29,285 nt of DNA from Conidiobolus incongruus B7586 (lineage: Eukaryota; Entomophthoromycota; Entomophthoromycetes; Entomophthorales; Conidiobolaceae): contig JNEM01010958.1 in NCBI GenBank assembly GCA_000697335.1, forward strand, positions 1 through 29,285, in the 5' to 3' direction. The translations under genes and the position numbers were made by a program. Under the pieces are notes generated by a model, which was not told the origin of the DNA, did not search any database, and saw only the letters and a program-made list of their open reading frames with translations. Each line of letters starts with the position of its first letter. Position 1 is the first letter of the stretch. This document shows positions 11,151 to 19,549 of this stretch, piece after piece.

Positions 11151-11190
11151 TGTTTTTATACACGCGATTTTTCTCATTCAATTGTTAAAC
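11151..11190 (-). promoter_or_regulatory. Family promoter block of copy D
   Basis: Minus-strand order is GTTTAAC, AATTGAATGAGAAAAAT, CGCGTG, TATAAAAACA. It matches the block upstream of copy C almost base for base in its core elements and lies about 55 nt before the ATG. Confidence 0.6.
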
Positions 11191-11829
11191 AAAAAATTTT
11201 AGCAAAATAAATATTCTCATTGTATTTAAAATTAGTAATAACTAATATTTTAGTAGGAGAATTTAAATTCTTATTTATAATAATTATAAATATATCAATT
11301 TATTTTTTTATTATTATTAAAAAATAATACCATATTTAAAATTTATTCCACTTTTAAGAAAAATTTCAATTATTTTATTCATATTTTTTTTCTTATATTT
11401 GTAACCTTTATTTATTTTAACAGATACTATAATTGATTTAAAAACATCATTAAACTATTAACTTATTTTACAATTATCTCATAATAATCACTATAAAGAA
11501 AATGCATAATAAATTATATGCTCCCATCGCTGAAAATTGATTATTGCCATTTATTACATATATTATATAATTGAAATCATATCAATATCTATAAATATTT
11601 ATTACTAAGTAAAAATTATTTTAAATATATAAAGTAAAAAGTTGATTCATTTTATTATATTATATTATATTATATATTTACTAATAACATATTGATTGAG
11701 TTTTTCATTATATTTTGTGAGTCAAAATTATTATAATATTATATTACTGTTTCACTCAAGATCTAAAATTTTATATTTTTATTATTCTTATAAATTATAA
11801 AATTTGATATATACCAAATGTAGTTCGGT
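11191..11829. other. Gene-free spacer between copies D and E
   Basis: AT-rich and stop-dense, with a (TTATA)n-like tract at about 11652-11676. No gene or RNA was seen. Confidence 0.5.
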
Positions 11830-12300
11830 AAACTCATTGATGGCCATTGAATACAAAATTTATTTTGTGCTAATATATTAAAATCGAAATACTTTGATAC
11901 TCACAAGCCAAGAGTTCTGAGACTGAATTATTAGGGTGATGGGATATATATTCTTGAAAATTTGGATTATTAGGTATATAATAAAATCAATTTCCTAATA
12001 CACATTCCTTGTTTAATTATCCTATATCTTTATCAAAACTATTTTGGATAACTCGTTAATTTTTTAAGGTGGATCAAGTCAGCTATCTTATATACAGTCG
12101 ATCTAGAGATGAAAGATGCATCAATAGACATTTTCCCTTATCTTATATTGGAGATACCTTATAAACAATAGTAATGTTATTCAATGTACTTAGAGCTCCA
12201 ATATTTTGGATGAACTAGAAGGTGATAATTTTCATAAATATCGCTGTTAATATAGTAATTTAATAATTCCAATATATGAATAAAATTTACAGGGAACCTT
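11830..12300 (-). pseudogene. Decayed copy E of the secreted Cys-containing family
   Basis: On the minus strand, DKGKMSIDASFISRSTVYKI aligns with the family helix QNNGKLSFYEFDRAKMSYCM. After a frame change, NKECVLGN and YYIPNNPNFQEYISHH align with DQCILEFGHYVKSNNPHFID of copy D, and LACEYQ aligns with MCDYKC. The order of blocks is the family order. Stops and frame changes rule out a working protein. No signal peptide was recognised at the 5' side (about 12300-12400). Confidence 0.72.
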
Positions 12301-12649
12301 AATTGCAAAACAAAGTTATAATTTAATATCATATTTAAAAAGATATTAATCAAACTTATGAAAAATTCATTTACAGTTTGTTATTCCTATACCAAATCAC
12401 AAATTTTAATTTAATGTAAAAATCAATATATTCGTCAAATTTGATATTCCCATTTTATTAATATATACACTAAATATTCATTCAATAATAAAAAATGTAC
12501 ATCATTATTTTTTATATTTGTCAATAATCAAGGCTTTTATCATTAAATATATATATCTTTAAATTTTTTGATAGTATATTAATATTAACTTTTGATTGAT
12601 TATTTGATGAACATTTTAAAGTTTTGATTCAAGGGATTTATTTTAAATC

Positions 12650-12850
12650 TCTGTAATTATTAGCTGACATTATAAAATATTTAATAATGGTATTTGATAA
12701 CCAACTAGCTTTAGCGCTTCTCTTCTGTATATCAAATAAACATTTTTGAAAGTACATGCAAGTTACTAATACTAGCTCATTGGGCTTTAATTTCCCGCTA
12801 TCTTTCAATGAAAACAGTATATTTTGGTTAAGGCAATAAACAATTTAATG
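12650..12850 (-). pseudogene. Decayed copy F of the secreted Cys-containing family (fragment)
   Basis: The minus strand gives VYCLNQNILFSLKDSGKLKP followed by NELVLVTCMYFQKCLFDIQ. This aligns with KCIYGIPDDQ-NNGKLSFYEF and AKMSYCMMLSMMELYK of copy D, including Cys positions. The frame then runs to a stop without the C-terminal Cys pairs. Only this middle block is recognisable. Confidence 0.55.
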
Positions 12851-13283
12851 ATGTTTTAATGTTATTCAAATTCTCATTATTTAGTACTAAATAAATCTAT
12901 CTTAAAAATTCAATCAAAAATTTTTTTCAATTTTTAAAAGTTTATTTTGATATAGAAGAATTAAGTGATACACTTTGATATATCTGGTCAAATCAAATCT
13001 TATAATAACCTAGTTTATTCTGAATCAAAAAGAATACCATTTATATAATACTTCAATATAATTTGCCAATTTGTAAAATTTTAAAATTGAAAAATAAATG
13101 CGAAAAACTTGTAATTAAACGTTGAATGGGTACAAATCCAGTATATGGTTATACAAGTATCTTTAGAATGTGAATCCAGGGAAAAAATCGAATTTTCATT
13201 TTATATATATTAATTAATTTTCAAATACAATTAAAAATCAAAGAATTTTGTTTATATTTAAACTAATTATTAAAATTAATAAT
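12851..13283. other. Upstream region of the BRI3-like gene
   Basis: AT-rich, no ORF of note. It must hold the promoter of the BRI3-like gene, but no specific element was recognised. Confidence 0.5.
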
Positions 13284-13577
13284 ATGAGTGAAAAACCAGG
13301 ATCTAGTGCTCCTGCCACTAATCAAACTCAAAATCTAACACAACCAGTCACTAGCCATATGAATACTCCAAATTACCGCCCAAATTCCGACCAACCAAAT
13401 GGCAATTTCATGTGCGTTCCAGCTGGACCTTGCGCAAGAGGTGGGGAGCATGAGTTTACAAAAGATGTTACGCTAGGAGGAGCCTTATTAGGAATACTTT
13501 TCTTCCCTATTGGTATTCTGTGTTGTTTAGCTCTTATGGAGAAGCGCTGCACAAAATGTGGTGGTAGATTTGACTAA
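13284..13577 (+). CDS. BRI3-like (brain protein I3 family) membrane protein
   Basis: A 97-residue single-exon protein. The start is the ATG at 13284 (MSEKPGSS); upstream in-frame sequence has no ATG. Residues 1-45 are a Pro/Asn/Gln/Thr-rich tail. The C-terminal half matches the BRI3/LITAF-like architecture. CVPAGPCARGG supplies the first Cys pair. A hydrophobic hairpin segment GGALLGILFFPIGILCCLAL follows, then the basic KRCTKCGGRF with the second Cys pair, very like the human BRI3 ending RRCPNCGATF. In animals BRI3 is a small lysosome/endosome-associated membrane protein with an ill-defined role. A zinc-binding role for the CXXC motif and an endomembrane location are inferred from the family. 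Family assignment is fairly secure; function is not. Confidence 0.82.
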   Translation: MSEKPGSSAPATNQTQNLTQPVTSHMNTPNYRPNSDQPNGNFMCVPAGPCARGGEHEFTKDVTLGGALLGILFFPIGILCCLALMEKRCTKCGGRFD

Positions 13578-13997
13578 TTTTTAATATATTCATTAAATTT
13601 AATTATTAATAATTTTAATAAATTTTGAATAAAATAAAAATTTTATATAGTAATTATATTAAAAGTAGTTTTAAGTTGATTAATGAATGATTCCACTTTA
13701 GATATTATTTAAAGAATATTAGTAAATTTTAATTTATTTCAACTTTTGAATTAATTATTTATATTCGATAATTAAATAGAGAAAAAAAATTGTTTAATTT
13801 TTCAATATTATTAATTATTATTTTCATCATTAATGAAATTTTAAATATATATATATAAATTTTGTATTTTAAAAATATTCTCAATTTAAATATTGAATAA
13901 TTCATTTGACAGAATATATAGATTTATTTAATATGAATACCAGCCTTATATTTTAGGGTAATTGAAATTCAATTAAATAAAGATACAGGATTGGTAA
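13578..13997. other. AT-rich spacer
   Basis: Contains the 3' end region of the BRI3-like gene and the 3' flank of tRNA-Asn copy 3. No gene was seen, and there is no T4 or longer run in the roughly 50 nt after the tRNA that would serve as a clear Pol III terminator. Confidence 0.5.
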
Positions 13998-14071
13998 CGC
14001 TCCCAGGTGGGCTTGAACCACCAACCTCCCGATTAACAGTCGGACGCGCTAGCCAATTGCGCCATGGAAGC
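13998..14071 (-). tRNA. tRNA-Asn(GTT), copy 3
   Basis: Identical in all 74 bases to the other three copies. It differs in context: its 5' side (14072 onward) is directly joined to a GC-rich island, and its 3' side lacks an obvious oligo-T terminator. The gene body itself is intact, with A and B boxes unchanged. Confidence 0.95.
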
Positions 14072-14283
14072 CTGAAGCATCGTCCCGGTTATTAACTCTT
14101 GGAGCGTCATCGAGGACACCAACTCAGCCATTCCGTAGGCCAGATTGTGAAGCATGGAACCTACCAACTGGAGTAAACTACCGATGATCAGTTCTCTGGC
14201 TATCCGGTCATAATCACTTGTAAACGGGGGTTTTAAAGAGAGGCTAGACCAGTAGCAACAGCGGCGGCGTGAGGATCCGACAT
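14072..14283 (-). pseudogene. GC-rich 5' fragment of an unknown gene abutting tRNA-Asn
   Basis: Hand counts for 14101-14280 give about 52% G+C, against roughly 20% around it. On the minus strand an ATG at 14283 follows a CT-rich leader and starts MSDPHAAAVATGLASL before a stop. A second frame is open from 14281 to the tRNA and includes SDYDRIARELIIGSLLQLVG and MAELVSSMTLQELITG, which look like amphipathic helices of a real protein. The two open stretches are in different frames. Coding-like sequence ends exactly where the tRNA gene begins. No family was recognised. It could be a truncated native gene, a transferred fragment or part of a decayed mobile element. Confidence 0.45.
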
Positions 14284-14620
14284 GCTAAGAGGATGGAATC
14301 ACAAAATATCAATATGAACGGGTGTAGAGTGAATGACGAAAGATGACTCAAGTGAGGCTATAGGCAGCTACTTGAGTATACTAAAAGAGTGGTTTTTGGA
14401 AGTAGGGGAAATGGTTTATTTATGAAAAAAGAGAGAAAGTCCTTTTTTGAATTAAGTGAAAAATACTATTATAAGTATGAAACGACTGAATAACAGTGAG
14501 GTCACTCGGACGTGAAGTGGTAAAATATTGATAAGACTTAATTTGGTTAATAAGGGACTTGGTAGTGAATTTGAGTGAGAAAAGGTATCAATCAGGTAAG
14601 AATTGTCACAAAAATTAACT
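14284..14620 (-). other. Leader/promoter-like region of the GC-rich fragment
   Basis: On the minus strand this reads as a pyrimidine-rich leader with several CT-rich tracts (for example TTTCTCTCTTTTTTC and CACTCTACACCCG) running to CCTCTTAGC just before the ATG at 14283. G+C falls gradually to the background level by about 14600. Such CT tracts are common before highly expressed fungal genes. There is no ORF here. Confidence 0.35.
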
Positions 14621-15205
14621 ATTCAATTTATGTTATTTTTAATAAATTCTTAAAGTATAATAATTTTTCTATTTGACATGATAGTTTTTGGATCAAATTA
14701 ATAATCGATTTTATTTTATACTGTTTATCAACATTTTTATTTAAATTCAATATTATTTTTTCTTCATTTTTTAAAAATTCCATCCCTATACATATAGTTT
14801 ACTAATCATGTCAATATTAATAATTCAATAAATTATCATTCAGACATTTTATTAAAATATTATCACCAATAGAAATATTATTCTATGAATATTATCTATT
14901 CAAACTTAATTTCAATGATTAAATTTAGAATTTAAAAACTATCACAAAAGCACTATCGATCGACAATACTAAATTATTTGAAATTGAATTACAAGTCAAT
15001 CTATTTATATAAAAATATTGATAAGATTGATTTTAAAGTATGTAATATTAGAGTAATAAAACACAATATTAAATTTTCTTCAAATGAGACAAAATTACGA
15101 AAATTACGAAACACTAAATCATAAATAAATTTTTATTTAACATTCACATAATAAATCAAGCTATATTTAAATATTATACTACAAACACAATTCAATATGA
15201 AATAT
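14621..15205. other. Gene-free 3' flank of HROB
   Basis: AT-rich, with no ORF, tRNA or repeat that could be supported. It includes the 3' untranslated region of HROB. Confidence 0.5.
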
Positions 15206-17505
15206 TTAAAATAAAGTTTCAAAGTCATTAAATTCATCAAAATCCATAAATTCGTCCCATTTGTGATCTGGAATGGTGGCATTAGTTAGTCCGTTGGTAT
15301 TGCGATTAGATGGATTACTCTGATTGAAAAATCGTTATTAACGAATAGTGGGAAATGTAATGAGTTATAAATGGTATTACCTCTGTTATATCACACATGA
15401 TAGTAGAATGATCATTGTTGTGGGATTCAGATTCTGCTTCTGGATTATGGAAGGGACGAATTTGAATAGGAGATTGGTGAGTTCCATCAGATTTTTTACC
15501 AGCTAAAAATACTTGAATGAGGTTGGTGTTATGGACTACAAGATGGTATTCGTTCTTTTTGGGATTGAATAATGTGGACTATATTAGTTATAATGATGAG
15601 TGAATGTTAAATTTTCTAAATATAGTATTTTAACTTACTCTCTGTAATATCCATACCATACCAGGTTTAGCGTATGGCTCGTACTGTTCAATGAGTGATT
15701 GTTGAACTGTAGATTCAATTCTACCTATAATATAATTAGACTACGAATTAATATATCGAATATAACAAATACCTGAAGGGTCGAAAAACACAGCTTGGCC
15801 ATCGGAATTTGAATATTCTATTGATTTTAATATTACCGCCAAGTAGGAAACCCTGAGATCTGTATATTCTCCAGAATGAATTTTACTGATGGAATGAGAT
15901 TGAATATTAAAACCCAATTCTATGTTTAAATATGAGATTTAGCTTAGATACTTATAAAATAAATAAAATTACCCTTATTTTCACTCTGTTCATAATGACG
16001 AAGAAAATTGGTCCATCCACTTCTTCTCAATAAATGACGTTCCTCCATCTGTGCTCGCTCTATTTCCATTGTCTTAATTCTTTTCGAAAAGCCTGGGGCA
16101 TTTTCACCTTCATAGGGATGTCGATCTGGTGCAGTAGCGGTCAAATCACTGTATTTAATGCGCTGATTCAATTGGGCATAAAAACCAGCAGGTCCGGGCG
16201 GCCCATTGGTGACGAATGCCTGAGTGTTTTCTTCATTAGAAATTTGTCTGGAGATGGGAGCAATGCATGGCGTAAATGATACTCTTCGAGGCTGTGCAGA
16301 GCTGGAAGTAGAAGAACTATCATGGGTTTTTGATAGGTTCGATTTCCTTATGGGTGATATAGATTGGTTAGAGTTGGATGGATTAGAATTGGCTGAGGTA
16401 GCTGATGAGGTAATACTGGGAGCAACTTTTTGTTGATTATTCTGAATCTTTTCATTAAATGAAACTTCTAAATATCATTTGGTATTAAAAACAAATTACA
16501 TTTTAACAATAATATTACCATCTGCTATTTCACACTCGAACTTAGTCAGTACGGAAGAAGTCGATAATTTTGAAGAGTTTACGGTATTTTGATTTTGTGC
16601 ATTGGGTAATTTCGAAAAATTATTTGGTTTTAGTTGTATTGTTGAGTTATTTTCATCCAATTTTAAACTTGACAATGGACTTTCGTTAATATTATTCACA
16701 TTATTATTAAAATGTGAGACATTCGAAGAAGCTACTTTGGATTGGTCTATAATGAACTTAACAATTTATAAAAGCCTATACATATTAAAGAATATTACCT
16801 GCCGGCGTTGGTTTCGTTATATTAGTGATATTGGATTGATTTGTAGTTTGATTATTAATTTGGTTCAATTGAAATTTCGATAATGACAATATTTTAGGAT
16901 TATCAGATGTAGTGGGAGAAGAGTTAAGCCTTTTTAAGTCCGTTGTAGTATTAGCCATAGTTTTTGATAGAGTTGGGACATCAGCAATGGGTTCATTAAC
17001 TTGGCCCAATATTTTTGATGGCTTTGTTATTGCTACTGAAATCTTATTATTAATGACTGTCGTAGTATTTTCTGTATTTGGTTTTGTGATTTTAGGGGCT
17101 AAATCTTCAAATTCATCAAGTTCAAGCAATTGTCTTTCCAGCTCATCTAAGTCATCTTCCATTTCAATATCCGGTTGTGAATTTGGTCTTGATTGATTCT
17201 AAAATATTCAAGTTAATATTATGTAAAAAAAAATCGTTTAGTGAATTTACGTTAGTCATTTTTAGTTGAGATAGCTGGGAAGATGGAGATGAAGAACCAC
17301 AGATACTGTTGTTGTTCATATTTGGCTTTTCTTGAGGTATCACACTAACTCTGGAAGCATTCGTTTTGGATATAGATGGAATACCAGAATTGACATTAGA
17401 ATTATTAGTTTGAAATCGTGTTATTGAAGTAATATTATGTGTAGTTGTAGGATTATTTGGCTTTCTTAATCTTGCCATTAAGTCATTTAATTTTTTATCT
17501 TCCAT
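15206..17505 (-). CDS. HROB: Homologous recombination OB-fold protein HROB (8 exons)
   Basis: In animals HROB (MCM8IP, C17orf53) binds and stimulates the MCM8-MCM9 helicase during homologous recombination. Eight exons were read: 17505-17251, 17198-16799, 16746-16519, 16467-15973, 15919-15773, 15724-15639, 15578-15381 and 15319-15206. All phases agree and give 640 residues (human about 647). The N-terminal half is a Ser/Asn/Thr-rich, disordered region. It carries an acidic helix MEDDLDELERQLLELDEFED near residue 100, like the acidic motif near the animal N-terminus. NGPPGPAGFYAQL matches the family RRFPGPAGLLP motif. The C-terminal OB fold includes YLAVILKSIEYS, GQAVFFDPSGRIESTVQQ and PGMVWILQR, followed by NEYHLVVHNTNLIQVF. 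These line up with the human VILKSV...FQDPTGEIQGTIH...YLNVTPNNLVRVY strands. The tail ends in another acidic DEF-rich stretch. A TCGCGA palindrome lies about 60 nt upstream. Confidence 0.87.
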
Positions 17506-17978
17506 GTTTTAATGTTATATTACTGAAAACTCGATATCATTTATTCAATGCAAATGGCAAAAAAATCGCGACTCATTTTAAAATTTAAATAATTATTAAC
17601 ATTGTTAATTATTATGGGATTTGTCCAATTGCTGACTTGATTTATAATTATTAATAATTGTTAAATTAGTATTTTTTAGTGTTAAATTTAATAAATTTGT
17701 AGTTTTCTTTGCAATATGATTTTATCAACTTTTAAAAATGTTTAATATTAAGCTTTTCATTTATGGAAATTGGTATATATCATTAAAAATATGAAGCTTA
17801 TATAAATTAGTTCAAATCAAAAATATCAAATTATTAAATATTGAAAATTAATGAAAAATTTATCATAATTTATTGATACACACCAAATATAATCACTTAT
17901 AAAATAGAAATAGCATAATTTAATTGTAGAATGTAATAAAAAACAATTTAAAAAGTCCTTGCTCTCTAAACAAGATAA
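17506..17978. other. HROB upstream region and tRNA-Cys 3' flank
   Basis: No ORF. Noteworthy bases are TCGCGA at 17566-17571, a CpG-rich palindrome in AT-rich DNA upstream of HROB, and a T5 run on the minus strand about 25 nt after the tRNA-Cys gene, suitable as a Pol III terminator. Confidence 0.5.
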
Positions 17979-18050
17979 AGGGCGCAGTCGGATTTGAACC
18001 AACGACCTATCGATCTGCAGTCGATTGCTCTACCACTGAGCTATACACCC
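17979..18050 (-). tRNA. tRNA-Cys(GCA)
   Basis: A 72-nt cloverleaf on the minus strand. The acceptor arm GGGTGTA pairs with TGCGCCC using two G-U pairs. The anticodon loop CTGCAGA carries GCA, and a GGTTCAAATCC T-arm follows. The discriminator is U, the conserved identity base of tRNA-Cys. There is no intron and no CCA. A T5 run follows downstream. Confidence 0.96.
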
Positions 18051-18591
18051 ATACTAGCGAAGAATGTAACGAAAATAATACATTTGAGATTGTTCAAGTT
18101 ATTGAAATTGATTAATATAACATTCTCACTGAAACATTGTTAAATAATTTATATTATTATATTAAGTCAAAATCTTTACTTGCTAAAATTTAGACATTAT
18201 CTCCAAACTATTGTATTCAATTATATTTCTGAAAAATATATTTCCAATTCCTTTACCTAAATTGATCTTCTATTTTTATTTAATTTTAATTTAATTATTT
18301 TTAATTTGAAATATTATTAATTTGCAATCTATTTAAACAATAAGAATTATTATATAAAACAAGTAAAAACAATCTTTACATTAAACAATTATGGTATTTC
18401 TTAATAGGGTAAGTTGTTATCAATTCAGACTTGACCATAAACACAAATGATCAATCCAAAAGAACAATTCAAATTAAAATTTAATATTACTCTATAAAAA
18501 TGATTTTATATCATTTAAACATGCAATAATAAATTCAATTTATTATTATAAAAAGATAATACAAACCACAAGATATAAAATATACAAAGAT
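18051..18591. other. AT-rich spacer
   Basis: Between tRNA-Cys and the 3' end of the EF-hand gene. No gene, RNA or repeat was seen. Confidence 0.5.
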
Positions 18592-19148
18592 TTAACCAAA
18601 TAATTTAACGTACAAAGTTCTAAAACAATCCAAATCCACAAAATCTCTTTGATTACCGGTGCCAAAATGAGCCTCTACAGCGATTTTGATAATGTTTTGC
18701 AATTCTTGAGGTTGGAGATGATGAAATTCAGAATATTGTTGACAAATTAATTTTAAATCTTCGATGGTTATTTTACCATCTTCATCCTTGTCGATTAGTT
18801 GGAATACGTAGGAACATTCTTCATCAATATTTATTTTGTAGTCCTATGCAATCGAATTAATACTTTAAGTAATAAAAAAGATTTAATGATTACTCCAAAT
18901 TGATTACAGAGTTGAGAAAATTGATTAAAATTTAATTTTGTATATCTGTTAACATTAATACCTAATAGTTTTAATTGCTGTTTCACCACTGATTGATCAA
19001 GTTGAATCCTCATGGATAGGAGGGCAGGTACAACATCTTTTATTTTAATTTTACTACGATCTTCTATTCCATCAATCATAATAAAGTCTTTGGATTCCGA
19101 GTCTATATAACTGAATAGATCATAGGCTTTACGTTGCTCAGCTGACAT
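18592..19148 (-). CDS. EF-hand protein, calmodulin/centrin-sized (2 exons)
   Basis: Two exons (19148-18894 and 18843-18592, phase 0, 50-nt intron GTAATC...GCATAG) give 168 residues, the size of calmodulin or centrin. Only one canonical calcium loop is visible, DKDEDGKITIED at about residues 103-114. It has Asp at positions 1, 3 and 5, Gly at 6 and Ile at 8, with Asp instead of Glu at 12, which often weakens calcium binding. The N-terminal half (FSYIDSESKDFIMIDGIEDRS) looks like an EF-hand whose loop is disrupted, and a second N-terminal hand (NVNRYTKLNFNQF) also lacks the ligand pattern. The C-terminal hand around TGNQRDFVDLDCF is degenerate. It is probably a regulatory or structural calcium-sensor relative; centrin, calmodulin-like and EFCAB-type identities cannot be separated here. 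It is divergent from the kinesin gene, 401 bp apart. Confidence 0.8.
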
Positions 19149-19549
19149 TTTTTAATTAAAATTTTAATATGACTTGTTGCTAGGAATAGTTGCATTTATT
19201 TAATATTTTAACCCATTTATTAAATGTTATGGGATACTGATCCAAACAAATTATTTGGTACTTACGAAAAATGAAAATTAATTAATCTCATTACCATATA
19301 ATATAATTCAACATTCAAAATTACACAAAAAACCCTAAGTCAAATTAGAAATAATACTAAAACATTCGATTTCAAAATATTATTACGGATTGTTCTTTAT
19401 CTTAATTATTTCTTCAATTATTAACATTGTAATATATTTAATTATTCAATAATATTTAAGCAAATTTTGAAATTCTTACATAAAAACTGTAATTGTAACA
19501 CTCTAATTCAAACTTTTAATTAAAGATATAAAAACTATAATTAATTTTG
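19149..19549. promoter_or_regulatory. Shared divergent promoter region, EF-hand gene and kinesin
   Basis: The 401-bp AT-rich interval separates the start codons of two divergently transcribed genes, so both promoters must lie here. No specific factor site or strong TATA box could be picked out with confidence. Confidence 0.55.

Noticed and set aside
5725-12300. Alternative genetic code (TAA/TAG as Gln) to explain stops in array copies
   Set aside because: RPT3 ends at TAA after its conserved FYK, kinesin ends at TAG, Gln is CAA/CAG in all recognised genes, and introns carry ordinary stops. The stops in the array are decay.
14072-14620. Solo LTR or other virus-like element next to the tRNA
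   Set aside because: Considered because such elements target tRNA genes, but no target-site duplication, clear end repeats or element-specific motif was seen; the coding-like start fits a gene fragment better.
16034-17196. Several plus-strand frames of 70-94 codons
   Set aside because: They lie opposite HROB exons, whose minus-strand reading has conserved motifs and consistent splice phases.
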